Counted from the first letter of the stretch, positions 1 to 10,272 are shown. The stretch: DNA of 35,196 nucleotides from Marivivens sp. (GCA_023255435.1 JALRIK010000014.1:1-35196), one strand, 5' to 3'. Notes: a model not told the origin generated them from the letters alone. Numbers and translations are program-made.

Positions 1-406
<406 letters not shown>

Positions 407-425
407 TCGACCCGACTTTCGGTTC

Positions 426-456
426 AAAGAGGCTCCTACGGGGGCCTCTTTTCTTT
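426..456 (+). terminator. Rho-independent terminator after ilvC
   Basis: aaagaggctcc-tacg-ggggcctctttt hairpin followed by T-rich tract. Confidence 0.8.
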
Positions 457-496
457 TCCACTAGACGATCTTTGGGCGTTTTGATCTAGAGACCCT

Positions 497-1390
497 ATGT
501 CGACACAGCCCACCGCCAGAAACTGGATGTCCATATGTCTTCTCGGAATTATCTGGGGCGGCACATTCATGGTCGTGTCGATCGCGCTCAAGGATTATGG
601 CCCCGTAACCGTCGCATGTGCACGCACGACACTCGGTGCGCTTGCCATGACGGGCTTGGCGATTGCTTTGCGGCGTCCGATGCCCGCCAAGAATACATTC
701 GGCCCGCTTCTGGTTATCGGAGCTACCAATACGGCAATGCCCTTTTTGCTTCTAAGTTGGGGACAGCAATATGTGCCTTCGGCATTTGCAGGGATCACGA
801 TGGCCGCGCTACCGCTTTTTGTGCTGCCTTTGGCGCATTTTTTCACCGATGAAGCGCTGAACAAGCGCCGCTTGATCGGTGTGCTGATCGGTTTTGTCGG
901 CGCGCTCTGGCTGATCGGTCCCTCCGCGCTTCGCCCAGGCGCTGGTATCGAAGGACTCGCCCAACTTGCCTGTCTCGCTGCCACGCTTTCCTATGCGTGC
1001 TCGTCGGTAATGACACGGCGCTGTCCGCCGATTGATCCCGTAGCGATGACCGCAGCAACGCTGGCTGTGGGATCGGCGCTGTTGCTGCCGCTGATGCTCT
1101 GGGTCGAGGGGGTTCCGACGTGGCACGGATCGAGTTCGAGCTATGCCATCATATTTCTCGGCTTTGTCCCGACCGCATTCGCAGCGCTCTTGCGCGTAAG
1201 CGTTATCCGCTCCGCGGGCACTGTCTTTATGACTTTGGTGAATTATCAGGTGCCCGTTTGGTCGATGCTGTTTGGCACTCTGGTCCTACACGAAGACCTA
1301 CCGTTCCGCTTTTACGGAGCACTCGGGCTTATCATGATCGGCCTTGCCACTTCGCAGTGGCAAAGCCTCAAACGCATGTTCTCGCGTTAG
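497..1390 (+). CDS. DMT superfamily (EamA-type) permease
   Basis: 297 aa, about 10 hydrophobic segments; [30 protein letters not shown] and duplicated EamA pattern. Confidence 0.88.
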   Translation: MSTQPTARNWMSICLLGIIWGGTFMVVSIALKDYGPVTVACARTTLGALAMTGLAIALRRPMPAKNTFGPLLVIGATNTAMPFLLLSWGQQYVPSAFAGITMAALPLFVLPLAHFFTDEALNKRRLIGVLIGFVGALWLIGPSALRPGAGIEGLAQLACLAATLSYACSSVMTRRCPPIDPVAMTAATLAVGSALLLPLMLWVEGVPTWHGSSSSYAIIFLGFVPTAFAALLRVSVIRSAGTVFMTLVNYQVPVWSMLFGTLVLHEDLPFRFYGALGLIMIGLATSQWQSLKRMFSR

Positions 1391-2733
1391 GACGCGGCAG
1401 CCTGCACTTCGGCGACGATCCCGTCGACAACCTGAAGCAACAGCGCCTCATCCTCGCATTCGGCCATTACCCGAACGAGCGGTTCGGTCCCCGATTTACG
1501 GATCAGCAATCGCCCCTTGCCGACAAGCGACTTCTCGGCCTCGTCGATCGCTTTCTTGACCATGGCATCATCAAGCGGAGCCTTGCCTTCGCCGAAACGC
1601 ACATTCTTGAGTAGCTGGGGAACGCTTGCAAAAGTCTTGGTTAGCTCGCTTGCGCGTTTGCCCGTTTCGACCATCGCAGCAAGGAACTGCAAGCCTGCCA
1701 AGAGACCATCACCCGTGGTCGCATAATCGGTCATGACGATATGCCCCGACTGCTCGCCGCCAAGGTTAAATCCGTTCTTGCGCATTTCTTCGACCACATA
1801 GCGGTCGCCGACCTTTGTGCGGACAAGTCCGAGGCCCTGCCCTTCGAGATAGCGCTCCAGTCCGAGGTTCGACATCACCGTCGCAACCAAAGCACCGCCC
1901 TTAAGCGTGCCGTTGTCTGCCCAGCGCTTGGCAAGGAGCGCCATGATCTGATCACCATCGGCCACACGTCCGTGCTCATCGAGGATCATCACGCGGTCCG
2001 CGTCTCCATCCAGACAGATACCGACATCCGCACCATGGGCAATGATCGTTTCGGAAGCCGTGCGGGTATCGGTCGAGCCACACCCTTTGTTGATGTTGCG
2101 GCCATCGGGAGAGACGCCAACTGGGATCACTTCAGCGCCAAGCTCCCAAAGGACCTCAGGCGCGGTGCGGTGGGCCGCGCCGTTCGCACAGTCGATCACG
2201 ACCTTGAGCCCTTCGAGACTGCGTCCCCGCGGAAAGGTCGACTTGATGCGTTCTGCATAGCGGAAACGACCATCGTCGATGCGCTTGGCGCGCCCGATGT
2301 TCACGGCTTGGGCAGGTTCGATATTTCCGTCGATCAGACGCTCGATTTCTTCTTCCGCCTCGTCCGACAACTTGAACCCATCTGGGCCAAAGAACTTGAT
2401 CCCGTTGTCTGTATGCGGGTTATGGCTCGCCGAGATCATAATGCCCACGTCCGCACGCATGCTCGTCGTCAAAAGCCCGACGGCAGGGGTCGGAACGGGT
2501 CCGAGCAAAAAGACGTTCATCCCCGTCGACGTCAGGCCCGCAGTCAAAGCGCTCTCGAACATATAGCCCGAAAGACGGGTATCCTTGCCGATTACCACGC
2601 GGTGCCCGTTCGATCCGTCATTCCGGAAATATCGCCCCGCCGCAGCTCCGATACGAAGCGCCATCTCGGCAGTCATCGGAAAAACGTTCGCTGTCCCACG
2701 AACGCCGTCGGTTCCGAAGTATTTACGTCCCAT
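1387..2733 (-). CDS. glmM: Phosphoglucosamine mutase
   Basis: [16 protein letters not shown] start; [23 protein letters not shown] phosphoserine motif; LDGDADR metal loop. Confidence 0.97.
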   Translation of the reverse strand: MGRKYFGTDGVRGTANVFPMTAEMALRIGAAAGRYFRNDGSNGHRVVIGKDTRLSGYMFESALTAGLTSTGMNVFLLGPVPTPAVGLLTTSMRADVGIMISASHNPHTDNGIKFFGPDGFKLSDEAEEEIERLIDGNIEPAQAVNIGRAKRIDDGRFRYAERIKSTFPRGRSLEGLKVVIDCANGAAHRTAPEVLWELGAEVIPVGVSPDGRNINKGCGSTDTRTASETIIAHGADVGICLDGDADRVMILDEHGRVADGDQIMALLAKRWADNGTLKGGALVATVMSNLGLERYLEGQGLGLVRTKVGDRYVVEEMRKNGFNLGGEQSGHIVMTDYATTGDGLLAGLQFLAAMVETGKRASELTKTFASVPQLLKNVRFGEGKAPLDDAMVKKAIDEAEKSLVGKGRLLIRKSGTEPLVRVMAECEDEALLLQVVDGIVAEVQAAAS

Positions 2734-3729
2734 TTACTGTCCCAAAATCGCCTGTTGTAATTTTATGGCTTGAACGGTCTCGAAGGTGTCATGCACACGC
2801 ACGACCTGAACCCCCTGAGATACCCCCCAAAGCGCAACAGACACGGAACCGCCTAATCTTTCGGTCGCGCCGTCTGCTCCACCGATAACACCTATAAAGC
2901 GCTTACGCGAAACGCCAAGTAGGATCGGGCACCCAAGCCCGTGAAAGAGCGAAATTCCGCGAATGAGTGAAATATTGTGTTGAACTGTTTTGCCAAAACC
3001 GATGCCCGGATCAACCATGATGCGGCTGCGAGGGATGCCCTTGCTCTCGGCAAAGGCAACGCGGCGTTCCAAATAGTCATAAACGTCAAGCAAAACGTGA
3101 TCATACTGCGGATCGGCCTGCATGGTTTGGGGGTCGCCTTGGGCATGCATGAGACAGACGGGAAGTCCGCTTTCGGCGGTCACATCGGCAAGTGTCGCAT
3201 CCCACTCGAAGGCACTTACATCGTTGATAATGCTGGCCCCAGCGGCAATCGCGGCTGCCCCAACCGCGGATTTGCGCGTATCGACCGAGATTGCGATACC
3301 GGATTGAGACCGCAGCTCGGAAATAATCGGCTCAACGCGCGCTATTTCCTCGTCTACAGGAACCTCTTCAGCACCGGGACGGGTGCTTTCTCCTCCCACA
3401 TCAATGATGCTCGCACCATGGGATTGCATGGCCCGCACCTGTGCCATGGCCGTCGTGAAATCACGAAAACGCCCGCCATCGGAAAAGCTATCGGGTGTAA
3501 CATTCAAAATGCCCATCACCTGAGGCGCAGACATGTCCACCGATCCGAACGGCGCTCGGGGTGCCGTCAGTCGCTCCATCCAAGCGGCGGGAATCTCCGA
3601 AATCGGGACGATCTCCGATCCATCGCGCATGATACGCTCGGCAGAGGCAAACCGCGTCCAGCCCCCTGCGAGCTGCTCGGAAGAGGTCAAAGCATCAACG
3701 CAATTGATCGGACGATAGTAGTCTTTCAA
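2734..3729 (-). CDS. folP: Dihydropteroate synthase
   Basis: MGILNVTPDSFSDGG, DVGGESTRPGAEEV, DPGIGFGKT motifs. Confidence 0.96.
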   Translation of the reverse strand: MKDYYRPINCVDALTSSEQLAGGWTRFASAERIMRDGSEIVPISEIPAAWMERLTAPRAPFGSVDMSAPQVMGILNVTPDSFSDGGRFRDFTTAMAQVRAMQSHGASIIDVGGESTRPGAEEVPVDEEIARVEPIISELRSQSGIAISVDTRKSAVGAAAIAAGASIINDVSAFEWDATLADVTAESGLPVCLMHAQGDPQTMQADPQYDHVLLDVYDYLERRVAFAESKGIPRSRIMVDPGIGFGKTVQHNISLIRGISLFHGLGCPILLGVSRKRFIGVIGGADGATERLGGSVSVALWGVSQGVQVVRVHDTFETVQAIKLQQAILGQ

Positions 3730-4649
3730 AGAAGTCTCTCTGCTTCGAGGCCCGCTTCACGAAGCGGCACAGCACATTCGGGCACATGATCCGCTCCGAC
3801 AAGAACCAATTCACACGCTTGCATCTGCGCTGCGAACCAAGCCACCAAGGCGATGGCATCGCCTGCGCTTGCTGAAGGTCCATCCACCGCATCAAGAACG
3901 ATCTTACTTGGCGCCCAAAGACAGATCTGTCCGTTCTTCATCGCCCAATCAAGTTCCGTGCGGGTCTCGACAACCATGCAACGCTTGTCCCGAGATGCCA
4001 GAACCCAAGCGTTCGTCTCGATCGCCAAAAGGTCGATACGGCGCTGTGCCAAGGCGACGGGGACACGGGGCGCAAGACTGTCTGGCGCACCGACACAAAT
4101 GATCAATGGCGCAGCGTCGGCGGCAAGGTCATCGATCCATCCCTTGAGGCGGGGTGAATCGAACGCCTCATTGCCGAAATAGACAACGCGAGGATGCGGG
4201 ATATTGATAACATCTTGGCCGGCGCGGGCAACTTCGCCCTTGGCGCGAACGATTTCGACACCCAGAGCAAAAGGGCCGCGATCCAGCTTTTCGATGCGCA
4301 CAAAGACACGAAGCGCTTGCGGCTCGCGCAGGATACGTTCCGCGACCCGTGCAGCAAGCGTTTCGAGAAGATTGATCCGCTCTGCACCAAGCTCGAGCGC
4401 AATGGCTTCGGTCACTCGATCATAGGAGAGAATGCGATCCACATCATCGTCGATCTCGCCCGATTGGGGCGCAACTTCGACCACAACGTTGAATCGCACG
4501 CGCTGGAGATGACCGCGCTCTTGCTGGAACGCTCCGATTTCCACCTCAACGACGTAATCTCGAAGAGAAATGCGATCAACGGGCTGGGTTGCACTGGCTT
4601 CGGCCCGCTCACTGGGGTGGGCAAAAGCCATGCTGATGTCTTCGGTCAT
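3726..4649 (-). CDS. folB: Dihydroneopterin aldolase with C-terminal extension
   Basis: N-terminal FolB domain (ISLRDYVVEVEIGAFQQERGHLQRVRFNVVVEV...LSYDRVTEAI...NLLETLAARVAERIL); about 175-aa extra C-terminal domain; 4-nt overlap with folP. Confidence 0.88.
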   Translation of the reverse strand: MTEDISMAFAHPSERAEASATQPVDRISLRDYVVEVEIGAFQQERGHLQRVRFNVVVEVAPQSGEIDDDVDRILSYDRVTEAIALELGAERINLLETLAARVAERILREPQALRVFVRIEKLDRGPFALGVEIVRAKGEVARAGQDVINIPHPRVVYFGNEAFDSPRLKGWIDDLAADAAPLIICVGAPDSLAPRVPVALAQRRIDLLAIETNAWVLASRDKRCMVVETRTELDWAMKNGQICLWAPSKIVLDAVDGPSASAGDAIALVAWFAAQMQACELVLVGADHVPECAVPLREAGLEAERLL

Positions 4650-4678
4650 TCGTAAATCCGTTCGAAATCTTCGGTGGT

Positions 4679-4718
4679 GGATACCTGCCTACCCGCTTAC
4701 GGGCAAGCCTATGTATCC
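4679..4718 (-). promoter_or_regulatory. Long RNA hairpin in the folB leader
   Basis: Minus strand GGATAC-ATAG-GCTTGCCCG-TAA(G)-CGGGTAGGC-AG-GTATCC; 6-bp outer plus about 9-bp inner stem with G.U pairs, 30 nt upstream of folB ATG. Confidence 0.5.
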
Positions 4719-4747
4719 AAACACGACATTTCAAAACTGATTTCGCG

Positions 4748-5428
4748 TCAATTAGAAGCCGTGCGCGTCGGCTGACGATAGAAATAATGGGACCCGATCG
4801 CGGCTGTGCGCGGGAAACGCCGTGCCCAAGAGGGGCTCACAGCTTTGGTGTGATAATGGGTTGCACCCGCAGTCAGGGCACGCGGCGCACCATCCAAAAG
4901 AAGCTTGGCCACTTTGGAGACACGATCCCACGCCTCGGGCTCGTTGATGACTTCGGCCTGACCATCACAGGTATAGGTGAACTGGCAAGCATATTTGCGG
5001 CCTGTGCCCTGATGGATCACCGAACAAACCGATCCGGGATAGGCACTCGAGTCCACGCGGTTGAGGATGACTTCACCGACGGCAAAAATACCCTGAACGC
5101 TTTCACCGCGCGCTTCAAAGTAGAGCGCCTCGGACAAACACTGGAGGTTTTCACCGCCCGTAGGGGTGGGCAGTGAGTCGAGCATCGCTTGGGTATATTC
5201 GAGAGATTTGGGCGCAGTCTCTACACCGCGCTGTGCAGCAGGAGGCACCGTCAAAGCCGCCATCCGATCCGTTGCCGCCACCGAAAGCGCCTCGCGTTCC
5301 TGACCGAGGAGAGCCGATAGGCGGCTCTCAATGACCGAGTCTGCAAGTGCAATATTGGTTCCGAGTGAAAGAAAGGCCGCCAGAACAGCGACCGAACGGA
5401 TCTTTAAACGACTGGAAGACGACGTCAT
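4748..5428 (-). CDS. Cell wall hydrolase, SleB/Hydrolase_2 family
   Basis: N-terminal hydrophobic segment then CLSEALYFEARGESVQGIFAVGEVILNRV...AGATHYHTKAVSPSWARR. Confidence 0.88.
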   Translation of the reverse strand: MTSSSSRLKIRSVAVLAAFLSLGTNIALADSVIESRLSALLGQEREALSVAATDRMAALTVPPAAQRGVETAPKSLEYTQAMLDSLPTPTGGENLQCLSEALYFEARGESVQGIFAVGEVILNRVDSSAYPGSVCSVIHQGTGRKYACQFTYTCDGQAEVINEPEAWDRVSKVAKLLLDGAPRALTAGATHYHTKAVSPSWARRFPRTAAIGSHYFYRQPTRTASN

Positions 5429-5593
5429 CGTCCTACCTCAAAGCGGCACGTGGAACGACCCCACGCAGGCTCGGCGGGTTTAAAGGACGACCCTCAGGGT
5501 GTCCACCCTAGCTACCCATAAGTAGAATGCGCTCTTAGTCACTTTATTTTTAGTTATATTTTCAAACAGTTATGTTCGAAAAAATCCGCAAAA

Positions 5594-8143
5594 CTAGAGC
5601 CCGAGCTTCTCCGCAATCGCCAATTGAGCGGAAGTCAGCCGAGCCACAGGCACCCGAAACGGCGAACAAGAGACATAATCGAATCCCTGATGACGGCAGA
5701 ATTCGATCGCAAGACGGCTCCCGCCATGCTCGCCGCAGATCGAGAGGACGACATCTTTATTCCCCTTTCGGCCCCGCTCTGCCCCCATCGAAAGCAACTC
5801 CCCTACCCCATCCTGATCAAGGGTATGGAACGGGTCCTCTTCATAGACGCCCGCATGCACGTAAGATGACATGAACCGCCCCGCGTCATCACGCGACAGA
5901 CCATAGGTCATCTGGGTAAGGTCGTTCGTGCCGAACGAAAGGAAAGCAGAATATTTGGCGATGTCCTGTGCGCGAAGTGCAGCCCGAGGCGTTTCAACCA
6001 TGACGCCGAAGCGATAGTCGAAATCGGTCCCGCTTTCAGCTTTCACCGCATTGGCGGTCGCATCGATACGGCTCTTGACCAGCTCGACCTCGCGCATCGC
6101 GCTGACCAGAGGGATCATAATCTCCGGCACCACGGTCGCGCCGTTCTTGTGGATTTCGACCGCGGCTTCGAAAATCGCGCGGGCCTGCATCTCGTAGATT
6201 TCGGGATAGGTCAGACCAAGACGCACGCCGCGCATTCCGAGCATCGGGTTGTGTTCGCTGAGCGCATCGACGCGCATCGTCACATCCGCGAGCGGCAAGG
6301 CGAGCTGATCGGCAAGTTCGCGAATACCTGTCTTATCGGCAGGAAGGAATTCATGGAGCGGCGGGTCAAAGAGGCGAATACAGACGGGTTTACCCGCCAT
6401 AATCTCGAAAAGGTCTTTGAAATCAGCGCGCTGCATCGGCAAGAGCCGATCCAGAACAGCGCGGCGATCTTCCGAACTATCGGCAAAAATCATCTCGCGC
6501 ATTACGCCAAGACGATCCCCCTCAAAGAACATATGTTCCGTTCGGCACAGGCCGATGCCCTCGGCCATGAAATTGCTGGCGGTCTGCGCATCTTTTGGCG
6601 TGTCGGCGTTGGCCCGCACTCCGATATCGCGAAACTCGTCCGCCCACGTCAGAAGCGTTTGGAAAGCCCCGTCCAAAGATGCTTCGATCAAGGCGGTTTC
6701 CCCCGCCAAAACTGTGCCAGTGGTGCCGTCGACCGTGACCAGATCGCCCTCTTTAAAGACGCGGCCATCGGGGGCGACGATCAATTTGCGTTTGCGGTCG
6801 ATCTTGAGTTCCGAGGCACCGACCACACAAGGAAGACCAAGACCACGCCCGATCACAGCTGCGTGGCTCGTGATGCCGCCGCGAAGCGTAACAACGGCTT
6901 TTGCCGCATGCATACCGCGAATATCTTCGGGGCTGGTTTCGCGGCGCACAAGAACGCAAGGCTCAGAACGCGCGGCGCTCGCCTGCGCATCGTTTGCCGT
7001 AAACACAAGACGTCCCGACGCAGCCCCTGGAGAGGCCGCGATGCCGCGCACGATCACATCCCGCTCCGCGCTCGGGTCGACCTGACGATGGAGAAGCTCC
7101 GAGATTGCGTTCGGCTCGACCCGAAGGATCGCCTCTTCTCGCGGGATAATCTGGTCTTCTGCCAGCGCAACGGCAATCCGAACCGCAGCGCGATTCGAAC
7201 GCTGGACACGCACACCATCAAGCACCTTCAGAACGCCGCTTTCCAAGGTGAATTCGATCTGCATTTCTTCACGTAGACGGCGGCGAAGCAACTGGCCGTA
7301 TTCGACAAGCTGTTCAAAGACTTCGGGCAAGGATTCCTCGACCGAGGGACCGCGCCCGTCTTTGACCAGATAAAGCGCACCGAGGGGCGTCGACAAAGCT
7401 TCGCGGCCTTGGCTTTGCGCAAGGTAACGACCCTTGATCCGCTGCTCGCCTGTTTGATCATCAACGAACTGGATCACGCCCGATCCCGAGTTCTTGCCGC
7501 CGACGCCAAGCGCCATAGCCTGCACCACAAGCCCAAGGCCCGCATCTGCTGGCGCACCTTTTGCCTGACGCAGCAATCGTGCGGTCGTTCCGTCCCATGC
7601 CCGCGCCATGGAGCGCAGCACTTCGGTCAGTTGAACCGATGGATCCTGCGGGAAAAGCTCGTCCGTTTCGTATTCATAAGCCTCGAGAAACGCTTTGAGC
7701 GCCGCGGCCGTCGGCTCGTCGGGCAAGTCAAAGGCTTCGGGATCAAGACGCGCCACATGGATGGCATAGGACTGGATAAAGCGCAGGTAAATCGCCGTTG
7801 CAGGCCCCTCGCCCATGGTCTGCGCCATGCGGCGATGACGCTCTTCGTTCATCCCGATGTTGAGGATAGCACTCGGACCGCCCCAGTCGGGATCTTGCGA
7901 AGACGGACGAACGGACAAAAGTGGTGCAGGTTCGAAATGGCCCATAATCTCGGCCATATCGGGCATCTTGCCCCGTGCGATGTCACGCACCGCATCAAAG
8001 GAGAGCGCAACGGTGGTCGGCACAGGCATCGCAAGACGCACCAAACGCTGAAGACATTTGGCACGCCCCCCATGAACGGCGGGGCTCATCGGGGCCGTTT
8101 CGGTTATCAGTGTAACCGGCTGAAAAACTTTATCTTGCTGCAC
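5594..8143 (-). CDS. Pyruvate, phosphate dikinase-like / PEP-utilizing enzyme
   Basis: 849 aa from GTG start with SD aaggag; GGITSHAAVIGRGLGLPCVVG (catalytic His), GIGLCRTEHMFF, SFGTNDLTQMTYGLSRDDAGRF, SICGEHGG (catalytic Cys). N-terminal ATP-grasp half is divergent. Confidence 0.88.
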   Translation of the reverse strand: MQQDKVFQPVTLITETAPMSPAVHGGRAKCLQRLVRLAMPVPTTVALSFDAVRDIARGKMPDMAEIMGHFEPAPLLSVRPSSQDPDWGGPSAILNIGMNEERHRRMAQTMGEGPATAIYLRFIQSYAIHVARLDPEAFDLPDEPTAAALKAFLEAYEYETDELFPQDPSVQLTEVLRSMARAWDGTTARLLRQAKGAPADAGLGLVVQAMALGVGGKNSGSGVIQFVDDQTGEQRIKGRYLAQSQGREALSTPLGALYLVKDGRGPSVEESLPEVFEQLVEYGQLLRRRLREEMQIEFTLESGVLKVLDGVRVQRSNRAAVRIAVALAEDQIIPREEAILRVEPNAISELLHRQVDPSAERDVIVRGIAASPGAASGRLVFTANDAQASAARSEPCVLVRRETSPEDIRGMHAAKAVVTLRGGITSHAAVIGRGLGLPCVVGASELKIDRKRKLIVAPDGRVFKEGDLVTVDGTTGTVLAGETALIEASLDGAFQTLLTWADEFRDIGVRANADTPKDAQTASNFMAEGIGLCRTEHMFFEGDRLGVMREMIFADSSEDRRAVLDRLLPMQRADFKDLFEIMAGKPVCIRLFDPPLHEFLPADKTGIRELADQLALPLADVTMRVDALSEHNPMLGMRGVRLGLTYPEIYEMQARAIFEAAVEIHKNGATVVPEIMIPLVSAMREVELVKSRIDATANAVKAESGTDFDYRFGVMVETPRAALRAQDIAKYSAFLSFGTNDLTQMTYGLSRDDAGRFMSSYVHAGVYEEDPFHTLDQDGVGELLSMGAERGRKGNKDVVLSICGEHGGSRLAIEFCRHQGFDYVSCSPFRVPVARLTSAQLAIAEKLGL

Positions 8144-8154
8144 TGCGGCATCTC

Positions 8155-8196
8155 CTTGCTGCGATGCACTTTAGAGCAAGTTCGATTCGCAGCAAG
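8155..8196 (-). promoter_or_regulatory. 10-bp inverted repeat overlapping the Shine-Dalgarno region of the PPDK-like gene
   Basis: Minus strand CTTGCTGCGA-22 nt-TCGCAGCAAG, right arm running into GGAG upstream of the GTG start at 8143. Confidence 0.55.
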
Positions 8197-8214
8197 GGGA
8201 AGGTAACAGTTTAT

Positions 8215-10272
8215 TTAGCCTTCAATCCGCGTCAGGTCCGCAACAGCCAGACAGGTTGTGCGGATACGGGACAGAAGATTAAGCCGATTGCGACGGATGA
8301 TCTCGTTGTCCGCATTCACCTGAACAGCCGTGAAAAACGCGTCGATCGGGGCACGAAGCGCCGCCATCGCGGTCATCGCCGCCGCAAAATCCTGCGACGC
8401 CATCGCGGGCGTGATCGCGGCTTCGGCGGTGTCGAGCGCGGCAAAGAGCGCCTTTTCCTCGTCGCTTTCGGCGAATTTCACATCAGCGCCAAAGGAATAC
8501 TCGACCCCGTCTTTGGCCTCGGCCTGCGACAGGATATTGTTCGCCCGCTTGAAGCCTTGGATCAGGTTTTCACCATCCTCGGTCGCCATGAACGCAGATA
8601 GAGCCCCTGCCCGTTTGACCAACAGCGACAGATCGTCGTTCCCCTCCATCGCGATGCAGGCGTCAATCACATCATGACGCACGCCCTTGTCCTTGAGGAA
8701 CACCTTGAGGCGGTCGTGGAAGAAGGCGAGAAGGTTTTCACCATCCGCATCCTTATTTGCACTTGCGAAGACCGCATTCAAAGGAAGCGTCAGATTGTTC
8801 TCGAGCACCAAACGGATCACGCCCAGCGCTGCGCGGCGCAAAGCGAAGGGGTCCTTGGAGCCTGTCGGCTTTTCGTCGATGGCCCAGAACCCCGTGAGGG
8901 TGTCGATCTTGTCGGCCAGCGCCACCGCGACCGACACGGGCGCAGTCGGCACCTCATCGGACGGACCAAGCGGCGAATAGTGATCGCGGCAAGCTGCGGC
9001 GACATCCGCAATGCGGCCCGCAGCGTTGGCGTAATACATCCCCATAAGGCCTTGAAGCTCGGGGAATTCCCCAACCATTTCAGAGCGCAGGTCAGCCTTG
9101 GCGATCTGAGCGGCCTCAAAGGCCTTGTCTGCATCAGCCCCCACAGCAGGCGCGATCTCGCGTGCAAGCGCAGCGATGCGGTCGATGCGGGCCTTCTGGC
9201 TGCCAAGCTTGTTGTGGAAGGTCACAACGTCAAGTCCGTCAAGCCACTTACCCATACCTGCTTTGGCTTCACGAAGGTCGTTCTCGTAGAAGAACTTGGC
9301 ATCCGACAGACGCGCCGAAAGAACCTTGAGGTTGCCCTTGAGGATCGTCTCGCCATTGTCTTTGGTTTCGATGTTGGCGACGGTGACGAACTTTTCGATA
9401 CGGCCCGTTTTCGGATTTTTGACCGAGAAGAACTTCTGGTGCTCTTTCATCGAGGTTTGGAGCACTTCAGGCGGCAGACCAAGGAAAGCCTCTCCAATCG
9501 GTCCCATCAAGACAACTGGCCATTCCACAAGTCCCGCAACTTCGGCCAAAAGGCCGCGATCTTCAACGATCTCGAGACCTTGGGCAAAGGCCATATTGGT
9601 CGCCTCGTTCCAGATCGTCTCGGCACGCTCTTCGGCGCGCAGGATCACGCGCGCGCGCTTGAGCTTGGCCTCGTAGTCGTCAAAGCCGTTCACGTCAAAG
9701 GCCGCGGGCGCCATGAAGCGGTGCCCCTTGGTCGATTTGCCAGAGGTGATGCCGTCGATATCGAGCGGAACGACCTCGGAGCCACCCTCGTCCGACAAAA
9801 GGCAGATGATCGAATGGAGCGGACGCACCCATTTTAGTGACCCCGACCCCCAACGCATGGATTTTGGCCACGGGAAATTGCGGATCGCGTTCTCAAGCAC
9901 TTCGGCGATGATCTCGGCCGCCTTGCGACCCTGCTTTTCGATCACGGCGTAATAGACCTGACCCTTTTTCTCGTCGCGGGCTTCGAGTTGTTCGAGCGAG
10001 AGACCTGTCGAGCGCAGAAAGCCTTCAATCGCCTGAGCGGGCGCATCGGTGCGCGGCCCTTTACGCTCTTCGCGCACGGGCTTGCTCTCGGCGGTGAGGT
10101 TCTCAATCGACAGCGCAAGGCGACGCGGGGTCGAGAAGGCTGCCGCGCCCTCATAGGTCAGACCAGCCTCGACCAAACCATCGGTCACCAGCTTGCGCAG
10201 ATCATCGGCGGCTTTGCCCTGCATACGGGCCGGGATTTCCTCGGAAAAGAGTTCGATGAGAAGATTAGGCAT
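8215..10272 (-). CDS. glyS: Glycine--tRNA ligase beta subunit
   Basis: [57 protein letters not shown]-type region; DPFALRRAALGVIRL. Confidence 0.97.
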   Translation of the reverse strand: MPNLLIELFSEEIPARMQGKAADDLRKLVTDGLVEAGLTYEGAAAFSTPRRLALSIENLTAESKPVREERKGPRTDAPAQAIEGFLRSTGLSLEQLEARDEKKGQVYYAVIEKQGRKAAEIIAEVLENAIRNFPWPKSMRWGSGSLKWVRPLHSIICLLSDEGGSEVVPLDIDGITSGKSTKGHRFMAPAAFDVNGFDDYEAKLKRARVILRAEERAETIWNEATNMAFAQGLEIVEDRGLLAEVAGLVEWPVVLMGPIGEAFLGLPPEVLQTSMKEHQKFFSVKNPKTGRIEKFVTVANIETKDNGETILKGNLKVLSARLSDAKFFYENDLREAKAGMGKWLDGLDVVTFHNKLGSQKARIDRIAALAREIAPAVGADADKAFEAAQIAKADLRSEMVGEFPELQGLMGMYYANAAGRIADVAAACRDHYSPLGPSDEVPTAPVSVAVALADKIDTLTGFWAIDEKPTGSKDPFALRRAALGVIRLVLENNLTLPLNAVFASANKDADGENLLAFFHDRLKVFLKDKGVRHDVIDACIAMEGNDDLSLLVKRAGALSAFMATEDGENLIQGFKRANNILSQAEAKDGVEYSFGADVKFAESDEEKALFAALDTAEAAITPAMASQDFAAAMTAMAALRAPIDAFFTAVQVNADNEIIRRNRLNLLSRIRTTCLAVADLTRIEG

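Noticed and set aside
5561-5580. TTCAAACA-GTTA-TGTTCGAA hairpin after the PPDK-like gene as terminator
   Set aside because: One G.T mismatch, AT-rich, and no U tract on the downstream side of the minus strand; kept only as a weak dyad.
8674-9837. 387-aa plus-strand ORF
   Set aside because: Antisense to glyS, a well-supported gene.
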